Positions 22,824-34,700 of a stretch of 64,000 nucleotides of DNA are shown here, piece by piece. Source of the stretch: Coprinopsis marcescibilis. Taxonomy: Eukaryota; Basidiomycota; Agaricomycetes; Agaricales; Psathyrellaceae. The notes under the pieces are model-generated. The model saw nothing but the letters and a program-made list of their open reading frames with translations, did not search any database and was not told the DNA's origin. The position numbers were made by a program, and so were the translations under genes. The stretch's first letter is position 1. Each line of letters opens with the position of its first letter. The stretch is taken from the NCBI GenBank assembly GCA_004369085.1, contig ML210151.1, positions 103,270-167,269 of the forward strand, in the 5' to 3' direction.

Positions 22824-23667
22824 ATGAAGCTCCTTACACTCGTTTCCGCCTCTGTCGTCCTCGCTGCCTCGCTTGCGAGCGCACACGTCGTGAGTTCAGG
22901 TGGTTTGTCGGGCGCTCGCATACTAATTAGCCTGATTCACACAGGAATACCAACCTTATGACTCCCGCGACCTCGTGGATGACTCCCTCTTCGAAAGCCG
23001 CGATTTCGAGGACTTGGACTTTGCCGCCCGTGATTTCGAGTTTGAAGACCTCAGCGCCCGCGATTTCGAGGACTCTGACTTCGAGGCTCGCGACCTATTT
23101 GACGACGTAGTTGAAGCCCGCGACATCGACGACCGATTCGACATCCGCGACTTCATCGATCACAGTCTGCGATCCCGATTCGACGACCTCGAGTTCCGCT
23201 CAATTCTCTTGGAGTCCTTCAGCGAGCGCGAGCTCAAGGAGGAACTCGAGGCTCGGGAGCTGGCTGCCAAAAAGGAGGCTGAGGAGGCTGCCAAGACAAA
23301 GAAACTTCTGGAACTCGTTCGTCAGCGTCGGATTGCGCAAGCTGCGATCAGGAAACGTCGCTCCTCCAAGGAATTGGAGCCCGAGAAGACCCCCAAGACT
23401 GACGCAGAGAAGGAAAAGCCCGCTGAGGCCCCCAAGGAAGCCGAGAAAGTGGCCACCAAGCCCGAGGGTACTCCCAAGGACGCCCCAGTCGCTGCAGCAA
23501 AGCCCGAGTCGGCACCTGTTGCTGAAAAGGAGAAGAAGACGGAAGAGGTGCCTAAAGCCAAGGAGGGAGAGCCAGCAGTCAAGAAAGAGGAGAAGACTGC
23601 TGCAAAACCTGCGGAAAAGGAGTCTGTCAAAGTTGAGACGAGAGAGGAACCCAAGGCAGATGCCTAA
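22824..23667 (+). CDS. Secreted acidic RD-repeat / Lys-Glu-Pro-rich protein 2
   Basis: Exon 1 (22824-22889) encodes the signal peptide MKLLTLVSASVVLAASLASA. After a ~57-nt phase-0 intron, exon 2 runs to the TAA at 23667, about 255 residues in all. The mature protein has three parts. First come imperfect repeats of about 10 residues built on (A/S)RDFED(L/S)DF. Then follows a charged helix (ERELKEELEARELAAKKEAE). The tail is low complexity, rich in Lys, Glu, Pro and Ala (KPAEAPKEAEKVATKPEG). There is no Cys and no enzyme motif. It may be a structural or wall-associated protein or a substrate of Kex2 (QRRIAQAAIRKRRSS). Same plan as the gene at 21387. Function not known. Confidence 0.75.
22994..23098 (+). 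repeat. Tandem coding repeat (CGCGATTTCGAGGA type)
   Basis: At least three imperfect units of ~30 bp containing CGCGATTTCGAGGACT or near variants. They encode the RDFED repeats of secreted protein 2. Confidence 0.7.
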
Positions 23668-24817
23668 TTCCAAGACCAGTTCCTTCCCATCGTCTAACTT
23701 ATACCTTTCAGTTATTTGCGGCCTTACACTGTTGTATGTACAATCGCATTGTATATAATTCGCTGGACTGTGTAGCATCACCCAGCCATGCTAATGCTTC
23801 CCCTTACTAACTGGCTTTCCACGCTCGCGTGCCATGAGCAGTAGTGATAAGATCACAAATGATGGCAAAGGTTTCATTCAGTACTCAGTGCTCAGTACTT
23901 AATATTGGTCAGTCAACACTTTGATAGTCGAAAGTTTACATGTACATGCCTGTTATCTAGCAAAGCTCCACGATAACCTGTCCGACCTCTCCTCGTTTTT
24001 GCCCCTCACAAAGTTCAGAGAAACTGTTAGACGCCAGAATGGCTACGTGATCGGATCATGGAAATTTACGTGCCTTGGTCACTGCTTCCATGCCATTGCA
24101 ACTTGCAAGCCACTGCTCTCGTTAGGCCTCAACCGTAGCCTATCATCCGGCGACAGGAGACCGGTGTACAAAAATCTTCGTGGCAGACAGGACTGACCCG
24201 TCAATGAGCCATTGCATGAACTTTGACATTGCCTTGACAGTTTCGCTACTTGAAAGAAGCTCATTCGACCATCGCACCACGGGTTATACTGTCGCCGTCG
24301 GGCGCTCTCATTCGGGCGCTGTCGGATGACTCGGGCAAGAATTGGTGCCATCGTGGTGTGAGTGTCTATCTTGGTTATCAAGTTGTCGAATCGCTGAGGA
24401 CCATACTACTTGCAGAGTCATCACTGGAGTAGCTGGAGATGTGAGTGCAGACAAGTCCGATAACTATCGGCGCTAAGAATGCAAGTTGGTCTAGTACGTA
24501 CATGTACATATGTTTCCATCAAATTATGTGACACGGGTCTTGTACACACATCGGGCGGTGTGAACTGCCTACCTCGACAGGTTTAAATCTGGCCGTAAAC
24601 CGCACACAACACGACCGGACTGCGATCAGGACGCAAGTTTGTCCCCTGCCAACCCAGGTTGGCCCAGCCACTGTTCCTTCACTCCCTTCCATGGTACTTG
24701 CCACCAAATATCAGTGCTAGCAGAAATCAAACGCTCAACGACCCACCAATCGATTCTCTGGAAGAACCGCCCACGTCCCGAAGCTTATCCAATTCATCAT
24801 CAACCAACTCAAGAACA
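23668..24817. other. Intergenic
   Basis: 3' region of secreted protein 2 and upstream region of the membrane protein at 24818. No gene, RNA or repeat that I can support. Confidence 0.5.
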
Positions 24818-25462
24818 ATGTCCAAGAATCCGCAGTACATCTACTCACCGGTGTCCCCGGATGTAGACTCTGAGAGCTCTACGCCAGATATACGACATGA
24901 AGTCCACCTTCCCAGTTTTGGCGCAGTGTCTAGTGAGGCCAACGCCTCTGATATCACCCTAGTCGGCGGGCGCACGTCACGACAAAGTCCTCCCCTTCCC
25001 TCCACCTTCTCCAGCGCCTACAGCAGGAATTCAACTCTCGCCTCACAAAGCACTCTCAAGGATGAGTTTGGCGATGGAAGCTCCGATTCCCTTCTCAAGC
25101 CTTCTCCCCTCAGCCGGGGTGCCTCCCTCTCCCTGAAAATCCCAAAGTCCACCTGCAACGCAGACGGCTCAAGCCAACTCACCCTCATCGGCTCCCACTC
25201 ATACACAGACCTGGAGGCAAACGTCAAGGAGAGCACCTCGGACCCCCTACTCCCACCTCCCACACCAACGGTTAGGCGAGTGGCCCGACGGGCAGGACTA
25301 TGCGCGGGCTACTGCTGCATAATCCTGCTATTCACCGTCTCATGCATGTTTCTCTCCGTTATGATGCTGTCCATCGACTCCAATCTCGATTCATGGAGCT
25401 CTACTGGACGTCCTGTCGCCGTTGGAGGACCGCCCACAATTACAGACATCGAGCGCATGTAG
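24818..25462 (+). CDS. Single-pass membrane protein, Ser/Pro-rich
   Basis: Single exon, 214 residues, starting MSKNPQYIYSPVSPDVDSES. The frame is open further upstream, but only without an ATG, so this start is chosen. About 155 residues of Ser/Thr/Pro-rich, probably phosphorylated cytosolic sequence precede an Arg-rich stop-transfer-like stretch (VRRVARR). One hydrophobic helix (YCCIILLFTVSCMFLSVMML) and a short polar tail follow. The layout is that of a type II or tail-anchored-like protein. I do not recognise a family or role. Confidence 0.65.
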   Translation: MSKNPQYIYSPVSPDVDSESSTPDIRHEVHLPSFGAVSSEANASDITLVGGRTSRQSPPLPSTFSSAYSRNSTLASQSTLKDEFGDGSSDSLLKPSPLSRGASLSLKIPKSTCNADGSSQLTLIGSHSYTDLEANVKESTSDPLLPPPTPTVRRVARRAGLCAGYCCIILLFTVSCMFLSVMMLSIDSNLDSWSSTGRPVAVGGPPTITDIERM

Positions 25463-27051
25463 TCTTGCTTGTCGCACTTCTCGGTCTCGTTGGGCCGCGA
25501 CTGTCATGACTCGTCTCCTAGCACCTCTCTCCCACCTGCGGCTGCTGGTAGCGTTTGTGCAATCCACTCAGCCTGTTTCAGGGTCCCTTACTCGTCCATG
25601 TTCCAAATTCTCTCCGATCCTCCGCTCCCAACCGCCCAACCGACGCGCAGCACGCCAAGGATAAACAACCCCCACCAAGCTGGCACATACCAAGGCGAAA
25701 TGTGCCCCATGTCCCACGCACGTTACACGGCTCTTGCTTTGAGTAGTCTCTAAACACAAGCTCTACATTTGTATCATATTCGTTCCCTTCAATTTTTGCG
25801 TAATCATCCGTCTCGTCACGATCCTTTCTTCAACTTTTGGGTATTAGGATGCATGTAACATAGCTTACTATAATTTATAAGTGGCAGTTGGTTAATAGAC
25901 CAGATATCGTTCGATGCTACTTAGACACAGTGGCCTTGTCGCCGGAGTTTGGAATGAGTCACCACCTCTCCAGATGGCAGATGGGAGAATGTGCACTCGA
26001 GTCTGGAGTCAGTCCCACTAGCCATTCATTTAGCGAGTCTGCTCATAATAACGGCTAGCAGGCGCTGTGCGTTCCCCTTGACCTACTGGCCTACACAGTG
26101 GGCCAGCATTTCCGTTTCTGGTATCACAATAGCGCACCATCTAAGATCTCAACCCCAAGGCCCTGGTTTCGCGGCATACGTTTCCCGATTTCCCTACTTG
26201 ATTCATCACTTCAATGCCATACATTAGGGTGACGCGGCTACGCTCGACGGGACTCGGAAGCACAGCTTATGTCTGTAAGGTAACTAAGCGCCGACATAAT
26301 ATGTTGAAAAAGTCACTTATAGATCTTGGTGAAGTCTGCACCGTCGGCCGTTGATACATCCGAGTGGGCACTCATATGGTAAAGTACCAGAAAACCTTCA
26401 CTGCCAGTTCGCTGCTCAATAACCGTCAGCCCGACTTGCTCGGTCACCAACTTGTTGATTGACTAACATCACTACTAAGTAATCAGTAGACGAATCAGCA
26501 TTTCCATCTCTTCGGGCCTGAGCACGTTTTAACTGCACCGTGCACCATGCATCGCCGCAGTTCTAGTAGAATTCAGCGCCAGCGCTCAAAAACCGGATTT
26601 CAGGCTTTTTCTGAGACCCGTTGGCGAATGAAATCCATACGTACGAAACCGCACTCGATTTCAGGACACAACAGAGGGAGGCCCTATAGGTTACTCAGAA
26701 GCAGACCTCGGCAACGGATGATAAGAAGACATCCTCAATAAACAGTCAGAAGATTACCGTGCGTTTACTCAATGCAGCACTCACCTTCACCTGTACATAC
26801 CTCAAGACTTGAAAAAAGTCTGGCACACCAAGGATATAACGGCCAAAGAAACGTGTTTGGCAAATACATAAACTACGATCATCGAAAACAAATATGACTA
26901 GGTGTAGCGCACGAACAAGGTCCATAATTAAGCCTTCAACAACTTCAACAACTTGCACAATGACAATCAAAACAGCGTCAAAAATAGAACACTCGGGCCG
27001 GACTTCACCGGCACCGTTCTGCCAAGTTATCATAGCACACCACCAAAAGCC
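25463..27051. other. Intergenic, convergent 3' regions
   Basis: Lies between the ends of two convergent membrane-protein genes. Several short ORFs but nothing with motif or codon support. No element seen. Confidence 0.5.
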
Positions 27052-28790
27052 CTACACCAACGCCTCCCAATACCCCAGCCCCGCAAAAAACATGCCCAGA
27101 GATATGAGACAGCTCACATACACAAACGTATGTATCCCAATTCTTGGCAAGACCCAAGAACTGTGGAGGACGACGAGAATGAGCTGAGCCAATGTCACAC
27201 CAAGCAGTGTAAGGCCGAACAGAGTGTTGGAGTGCGTCGAGAGCCTCAGCTGGAGCGACGTCGGGAGATCAGAGAGCCCGAGTAGATATGGGTGATGGGA
27301 GGTCGAATGTGGTAACGGTGAGAGCGGTTGTGGAGGCGAAGGGTGTGGAAAAGGCGCGGTCACGAATGAAGATCGAAGGTAAGCACCCGATATCAGAAGA
27401 AAGTTGCCCAAGGAGAGGAGGACGGCGTTGATCCGGTGCATACATGATATGAAGACCGGGATATACTGCAAAAACGCGCATAAGAATATTAATGATTGAC
27501 GAGCATGCTAAACAGCAACTTACAATCACAGGCATCCCATAAATCTCCTCCAATTCCTCCCTGGCCTTCAAAGCCATAAGCTGTTCCAGATCGTTCTCCA
27601 CTTCCTGCGCAATCGCATTTTTTGAGGTTTGGGAAGACTCCCCATGGTTGGGTTGCGGTGGCGGCGGTAAGAGGGGCTGCCGTTCACCAGAAGCGACACG
27701 AGGCGTAAGGTCATCATCATCATCGTCATAATCATCATCATCAAGCTTGCCTCCCCTGGGGTCCATAGTCGACGAAGTGGGTGTCATAGAGATCGCGTTT
27801 TCCCTGGACACCCCGCGTGGAAGTGCTTGGGTACTGGTATCTGGCGAACTGACCCTCCTGACCGTGACAAGGACGTCATGGTACAATGCGATATGCTCGT
27901 ATCCCTGCTTGATCCCCACTATCGCTTCAATACCCGCCCAGCCTAACGCGACGGCCCATACGCGTCGGAAGGAGTGGTCACGCCAGGTTGGCTGATGCTG
28001 CTCTGTGTTCGCTGCGATGAGGAGCAGAACGATCGTGGATAGCTTGAGAAATATTGAAATGAGGGTTTGCGATAGGGTCGTAATGAGGGGTACAAAGAAT
28101 GCCCCAACTGTATCCGGTATCGATGCCGAAAACGCTGAAACCGATTCTCGTAGGAGTTGGCTCAGAGACCATAGAGCTGCCGCCGTCAAGAGTTCCGGGA
28201 ATGGGTATGGAAGGTATGGAGAGTATGGGTAGGACGAGTGCGGCGAATCTGGCGACAGCGGGTAGACGAATATCGGGAAACACGCCAGACAAACGAATGT
28301 CAGGATTGTTGATATAGGCGTTAGAGAGTACAGCATCACAATACGACGGTACGACCCTATAACAAGCAGTTAGAACAGCTTTATCTCCAGTCTTTTGTGA
28401 ATGAATACCTCTATACAAGCCCTCTTTTGCCAGTTCTTCTTCGATCAACCATTCCTCTACCTCATCTTCGTCATCGTCATCATCGTCATCACTGCTGTTC
28501 AAGCGACTCCCACCGGTGTAGAACGTAGGTCGGTGTGCAGCGTCAGCCTGCCTCTCGAAATCCATGCCACTATCTTCAGGGACCGAGATGAGCAGTCCAG
28601 AGCTATTTCTTCTTAAGCGTTCGGGGCTGCCTTTGATTCGTGGTGTAATAGAGCCACTTCCGTACTGTTTTGGGGGAATGGGAGGGGTACGACGTTGAAC
28701 CGAGAGAGGGCTCCGATCGGTATCAGGTTTAGCCAAACAAGCTTGCGAGTCAATTTCAGCTGTCACTTCTCGGCTAGACGCGCTCGACAT
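27052..28790 (-). CDS. Conserved-looking fungal multi-pass membrane protein
   Basis: Three exons with introns at about 28408-28357 and 27525-27468; start MSSASSREVTAEIDSQACL, about 545 residues. Order: a disordered N-terminus with PPIPPKQ; a run of Asp/Glu (SSDDDDDDDEDEVEEW); four or more membrane helices (including IVMLYSLTPISTILTFVCLA, FFVPLITTLSQTLISIFLKL and VWAVALGWAGIEAIVGIKQG); a large cytosolic loop with a second Asp tract and PLLPPPPQPN; a charged helix (NDLEQLMALKAREELEEIYG); and three or four C-terminal helices ending MFFAGLGYWEALV. The regular helix pattern and clean splicing support a real gene. The function is not recognised; a vacuolar or endomembrane location is only a guess from the acidic loops. 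Confidence 0.75.
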
Positions 28791-30096
28791 TATGTAGTGT
28801 GTGCGGTTTCGCGTTTTCAGTACGAAAGGTAGCTCATTGAGGTGAAGGTGAGGCTGAGAAGACTTCAACGTCTACAGCGCTCCAATGCTCATTCTTTTGA
28901 GGCTAATTGACCCCGAGATCATGTGAAGCCGTCTGGACCAGTTGCGCCTAGAATCCTGAGTTATTTTTGCGAAGAAGGATCCTGAACGTTACGTTGAACT
29001 CTGCGCCCATACAAACGCAAGATGGCGTTATCCCCTGTTATCCCCGCAGAAATCGTCCTCCAGTCCAGGTCTGTGCGTCACCATTGTCAGTCTTTGTTCA
29101 ATGAAACAAGAGACATAGAAGTCCATTCAACTTGAGCAAGGTAGAGAGAGACCGCGCTTTACTCTGCTACCGAATTAAGCATTAACTTTGACAGGACAAC
29201 AATGAGGCATGGACAAAGCCCATCTGACAGTGGGCGTTGATAACATCCTGATTCCTGTCCTCTTCATGGTGCAAGCATATCATGGGTTCACAAGGACGGC
29301 GAACTCTGAGAGTGCAAACGAAAAAAATAGCATTCGTGGAAACATGTGTGAAGAAGTATTACGTTGTGTAGAACATCTAGAAAAGAAAGAACGATGTTAG
29401 AAAACTGTGATAGACATCTCAACAAGAAAAGTCAGCTAAACGATGCATTTCTTCAACATCCCTCCCCACTCCCGGTTTGTACAGGTGGAAGCTTTGGTAT
29501 AGGGAGGAAATTGCGGTCCGCCCATCGAAAATTCTCATCAAACGAAAAATGCGCGAAAGATACTCACAAGTTACCGACTATTCCGTCCGGAGGATGCTCA
29601 ACTATGGCCATGCGAAAGATAACTGAAGGAAATAGTCAGTAATCACGAAATAAGAGCGCGAAAGACAGGCAAATTGCTCAGACAAGGCTGAAATCGATAA
29701 AGTTTTCCACATAGAAATTAGGAATGTGGTAAAGTATGGTATGTATATGAATCATCGCTGCAATGATGCCCAACAAATATGAAGAAAATACTCACCATCT
29801 AGGTTCAACGACAGGCAGGTCAACGAGCACAAGAAGGACAAGAACCAATCCATCGCGGAAATCTTTTCTTCTGTCAAGCACGGCATTTCCCGCGCACATT
29901 CCGTCTCCGCTTCAAATGGCACAGGCACATGACTCTCCGATTGATTCGGAGATGGCAATTTCCAGTGTCTTCGATCATGTTCTGGTATCGTCGTGAACAT
30001 CGACGCGTAATAAAAACACTCTTTGCTTCTTACCTGTCCCCCAGAATCTCTTAGAAGGCAACCACCTCCGACTATTCAACATCTACTTGAGGGATA
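28791..30096. other. Intergenic, divergent promoters
   Basis: Separates the minus-strand membrane protein from FES1. A short frame beginning MALSPVIPAEIVLQS at 29023 resembles the start of an F-box protein but ends quickly and is not called. Confidence 0.45.
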
Positions 30097-31548
30097 ATGC
30101 AGTCTCTACTCCGATGGTCAATAGAAAACTCGACCCCGTACGATAGCACGGCGTCGGACAGACCTCCAGCTCGGAGGGAAGACCTCAACCCGGAAATCAT
30201 TGACATGATTCTCGGGAAACCGGACTCGGTGCTGATGAAAGAAGATGTGGCCATTGCCGTCGACAGTTCCAAGTCGGAAGACGAACGGGTTGCTGCTCTG
30301 GATCATCTCGAGATGGTAAATAAATCGCGTATTCCCGGTTCTATGCTTCCTAACTAAATCCCCGTCGCTTGGATAGCTCATCGAGCAAATCGACAACGCC
30401 AACAGTAAGGTTACTTTGCTCTGATTCCTGACTCACAGTTTAACCTCGATACACTAGATCTTGAGGTCCTGCAACTGTGGGCACCACTTCAATCGTTGCT
30501 CACTTCAGATGCACCCAAAGAAGTGAAAGTAAACGCACTGTGGGTTATCGGAACAGCTGTTCAAAATAACCCTATGGCCCAGGAGGTGGTATGTAACTCT
30601 ATCTTCACACCCTCCTCCAAGGGCACTCAATCATGCCTGAATATTTAGTACCTACAATACAAGCCTATCCCAACTCTACTCTCATTCCTCACGCCCTCCG
30701 AAGACTCAACAGTCCAAGAACGTTCCAAAGCCATCTACACCCTCTCCGGACTGCTCAAACACAACGCACCAGCCGTCAAAGAACTCTCTCGGGCAGACAC
30801 AAACGGCTGGGAAAAGCTCAAAGGAGCGTTACAAGGTACCATTAGCCCACTCCTCCCTCTAAACCTATACTAACCAATCAAATCCCAGACCCCCGCGTCG
30901 TAGTCCGCCGCAAAACCATCTTCCTCCTCAACACCCTCCTTCTCCCAACCGCCCCAATCCCACACGCCCACCCCCAGCACAGCGCACCCCTCCTCCTCGG
31001 AAACGCACCAACAACACCCAACGCCCCCGTATCCGGCGCAACAGCAGTACCAGGCGCAGCAGCCAACCTCCTCACCCCCGACAACCGCCCCGCCCCAACA
31101 GACTCGGACCAACCCATCCATCCCAACTCACACGCCGCTCACCTCCGCGACACCTCCCGCTCGCAAACGTCACCCACTGCCATCCAAGCATTCAAGGACT
31201 TTAAGATCCTAGACGCAGTCATCTCGTCCGTCGTTAACCCATTACCGTTTGGCGATGACGGCGAACACACCGATGCAGATGTGGAATACGAGGAGAAGGC
31301 CTTGAGGTTCGTCCAGGCCCTTTACTTTTGTTTCCGTCGCAACTTAACTTACTCGTGCGTACGATAATAGGGTTCTCTTCACCTACATCGTGACTTGCAA
31401 AGCAGAAACTACACCTACGCAAAAGGAAATCGTCCGAAGATGGTTCGTCCGACAATCATCAACCGCCTCCAACCAAAGCGAACTCGAAGACAAGTGGAAC
31501 CTCACCGCTTCAGAGTACAAAGAACTCTCTGACGCGTTGGCGGCTTGA
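30097..31548 (+). CDS. FES1: Hsp70 nucleotide exchange factor Fes1 (HspBP1 family)
   Basis: Six exons: 30097-30315, 30377-30404, 30458-30588, 30649-30835, 30889-31306 and 31371-31548; 386 residues. The N-terminus MQSLLRWSIENSTP is the Fes1 signature start. Armadillo-like helices follow: ERVAALDHLEMLIEQIDNA, VKVNALWVIGTAVQNNP and QERSKAIYTLSGLLKHNAP, then DPRVVVRRKTIFLLNTLLLP. The family releases ADP from cytosolic Hsp70 and directs misfolded clients to degradation. Between the repeats and the last helices there is a ~75-residue Pro/Ala/Asn-rich insertion (from about 30945 to 31180), longer than I would expect for Fes1. The protein ends in a charged helix (NLTASEYKELSDALAA). No targeting signal, so cytosolic. 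Confidence 0.92.
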
Positions 31549-31774
31549 TACTTACATCTCGGAACACCCACGTCCGTGTATATATTCACCCATGTCAAAT
31601 CTCTCTCTCTCTGTTCCATCTCCAACTTGTATGACCCGCAGGGTTTACCGGACGTCCGTCCACCCGCCATAAAGAAAAGGGCGCAAAGAGTGTTTTTTGG
31701 CAAGGTTAAATACATGGGTATACTTAATTCCACCCTCAAAGGCTACACGAAATAAGGATAACGATAAAGATAGC

Positions 31775-34700
31775 CTAGACCCTAATACTTTCAGGAGGTC
31801 CAAGGTAACTCGTGAGGAGTCCTCCAGTATCTACACCCAGAACAGTCAGTAACCGGATACCGAAGCACAAGGGAATCACTGACCAATAATGATCTTTTGA
31901 ATCACAATAGCCGAATCAATGGCAGAGATCTTGAGAGTATGTGCTCCAGGTTCGATGCCATTGTAGGTGGCCACATACGGAGTAATAGAGTTGGCCACCC
32001 AACCGAATTCACCACCCCAACCAGGAGGGAAATCTCCCGGCTTGGTAAGAGGAGGAATAGGCCTGACGGTCTGCACAGCCTGAGCATCGAGAGCGAGGCC
32101 AAACTCGAGTGGGCTGGCGTCACTCGCAACGTTGAATAACGGCGAAAGCAACACGGTCACGGTCACGTTGCCGGATCCACTGATGGTATTGAAGTTGAAG
32201 AAGTCGTACTCCCTGGTAGCGGTGATCACAGTTAGCCATATGATATATCGCGACTATCGAAGAGAAGCTCACAAGGTAGGTCCGGAACCCGCTGCGAACT
32301 TCTCGTCCCTTCGAGGAAGAGGAGTGACACCAGACAACGTTCGCCCCAAACCTGGCAGTTCTTGCCATGCATTGCCTTCGACCTCTGACTTGCGAGTAGC
32401 ATGGGCAGCCTCAATGGAAATGACACCTGCACCTTCGACAAAGCCTACAAAAGCACAAAAGACAAATCAGTCTCAACCTCAAAACAAACCAGCGTAAAGG
32501 CAACCCACCGCTGAAGCCTGGTGCTGCGGCGTTCTTGATCGCCACAAAGGTAGGGCTCACAATCGAGGGGGTCTGGCCAGGAGCATTGGCAGTGATAGTA
32601 AGTTTAGCGACATTACGTCCAGGTGCCAACTGGCTCCAGTCCGAAACGCTAAGGAAGATTCGCTGTTCTGGCTCACGGCCAGCCGCAGAGACGCTCCCGC
32701 GGGTGGATGAGATCCTCGCCCAAGACACGTTGGCGGCAACAGTATAGGTGAACTGAGTAGGTCCTCCCGCACTGATGGAGATGTATTTGCTGCCAATGGT
32801 GTCGTAGTTGTCAAGAGTGAGGGTGGCTTCACCGCAGTTGTAGCCATCTTTGCAGTTGTTTCTGTTGTCTCCTGGCCTAAACGAAATGTTAGTCCCTCCT
32901 ACTCAAATTCAAGACCAAAGCAGACTCACCAAGCACCGTTGCTGTTCTCAACAGTGATTCTCATAGGACCGGGCAAGGCTTGCTTTCGAGGCGAAATCCT
33001 GACGAGAGGAGGTTGACTGGAGGACGGTGGTCAGAAACACCAAGCATTGGGAAAATGAGAACACTAACGTGTTCGCCATGGGTTGTTGCCAGTAGTAATA
33101 GCCAAGGTCTAGATTTTATTCAGCCACAACTCTTCCATAGGCATCAAGCCACCACTTACGAGTCTGGCTCATGAAGCTTCATTGCAATCGCAGTCAACGT
33201 TAATTGTTACATACATATAGGAAGCTTAATCCTCACTGGTTCCATTTGCCTGCAGAGACCTTGTCAGTTAAATGAGCATCGGAACCAGATAGCTAACATA
33301 CCATCGAGCAATCGGTGGTACTGCTGTTCGATTTCCCAATCCTGATCGAAGAAGTTATTCACCCTCTCGAGGTATGCATTGGCAGCTTGCTGTTATCGCA
33401 GGAGACAATAAGCCCAAAGTTTATAGAAAAGCCTTTTATGTAGAACTCACACTAGCTTGAGAAGCTCGGAGGTTGTTCAACCCAGCGTTGACGTACTAGA
33501 GCCGAACTGAGTACAGCGCAACGTCGAAAACGCCATGAAACCTACAAGATGTCCGACATTGGCACTGGCAATGACGGGATGATGAACGAGCTGGAAGAAC
33601 GCCGCTTTGAAGCTGCTTCCAAGCTGGTTATATATCCGAGTGGAGGCTGCAACAAGAGCATCCCAATCAGCCAAAACACGATCCGCCCTACAAGAGCCAC
33701 ATCATCAGTATTCGAACACAATATAACTGCAAGCAACGACAACACGTACTCTCGGTAGTTGATCAAACTGAAAGTGGTCGCGTTCAAAAGCTCGGGCTTC
33801 CTCCTAGCATTGTACCTCGTCAGGTTGCCCACGATACCAGAGATGCTTGAAGCAGTGGCAGCATTGACGTCGAATTCACGCTGAGCCCATGCTGAGATGT
33901 AGTCGCCGACGTTGGTGTGTGTCCATCTTGTCGAATTCCACCCAATATTGAGGAAGTATTCAATTTCTCGTTCAAATGGCTTCATGTCTCCGACATTAAC
34001 AATCCAGACTCGGGTGGCTTCCCGGTCGACTGCTAGAGACATTTGTTCGTGGACCTTCTCCAGTTGGGTGGTCTATCACTTGGGTGTGAGAATGGCAAAC
34101 AAGGTACGAACATCAAGCGATACATACCGTTAACCACTTGTAGTTCCTTGGGTCTCCAACATAATCGAACTGTAAAGCGAGGTAAGCTCATTACGACAGT
34201 ATGGGTGACGCCTCCAAGACATACGTGGTAGTAAACACCGGCACCTCCTTTCCTGGAACGTTCACTGGGCGTCGGGTATCGGCGGATATTGCCCCAGCTT
34301 TAAGTATCCCATCAGCGTGCACTCCTCCAATCAAGAAACACAGACATACTTGTCATCGGCCCAAAGAAGGGTGATATAATCGGGCACACGCATTCCCTTC
34401 TCATAGTAACCCTCAACCTCCTTGTCTAAAGTAACATAATGGTCAACCAGTGCACACCCGGGCCAAACACAAAGCACTCACAAAGTGTCCAGACCTGAGG
34501 AACCTCAGAAATATCAACGTCATCTCCAAACACATCTTCAAAGATCTTGGTCTGGTCAGCAATGACCTGCTCCAGCAACTCAATGTTCGTCTCTTCCGAC
34601 AGTGGCACTACATCAGCCGTCAGCTCAATCCCATCCTGAAGTGCAGTGAAAGACCAAGAGAGAAAAGACATACAATCTCCGAACCCTCTCATGCCCATTG

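Noticed and set aside
29023..29140. F-box-like start MALSPVIPAEIVLQS
   Set aside because: Frame ends after about 35 codons and nothing downstream continues the fold.
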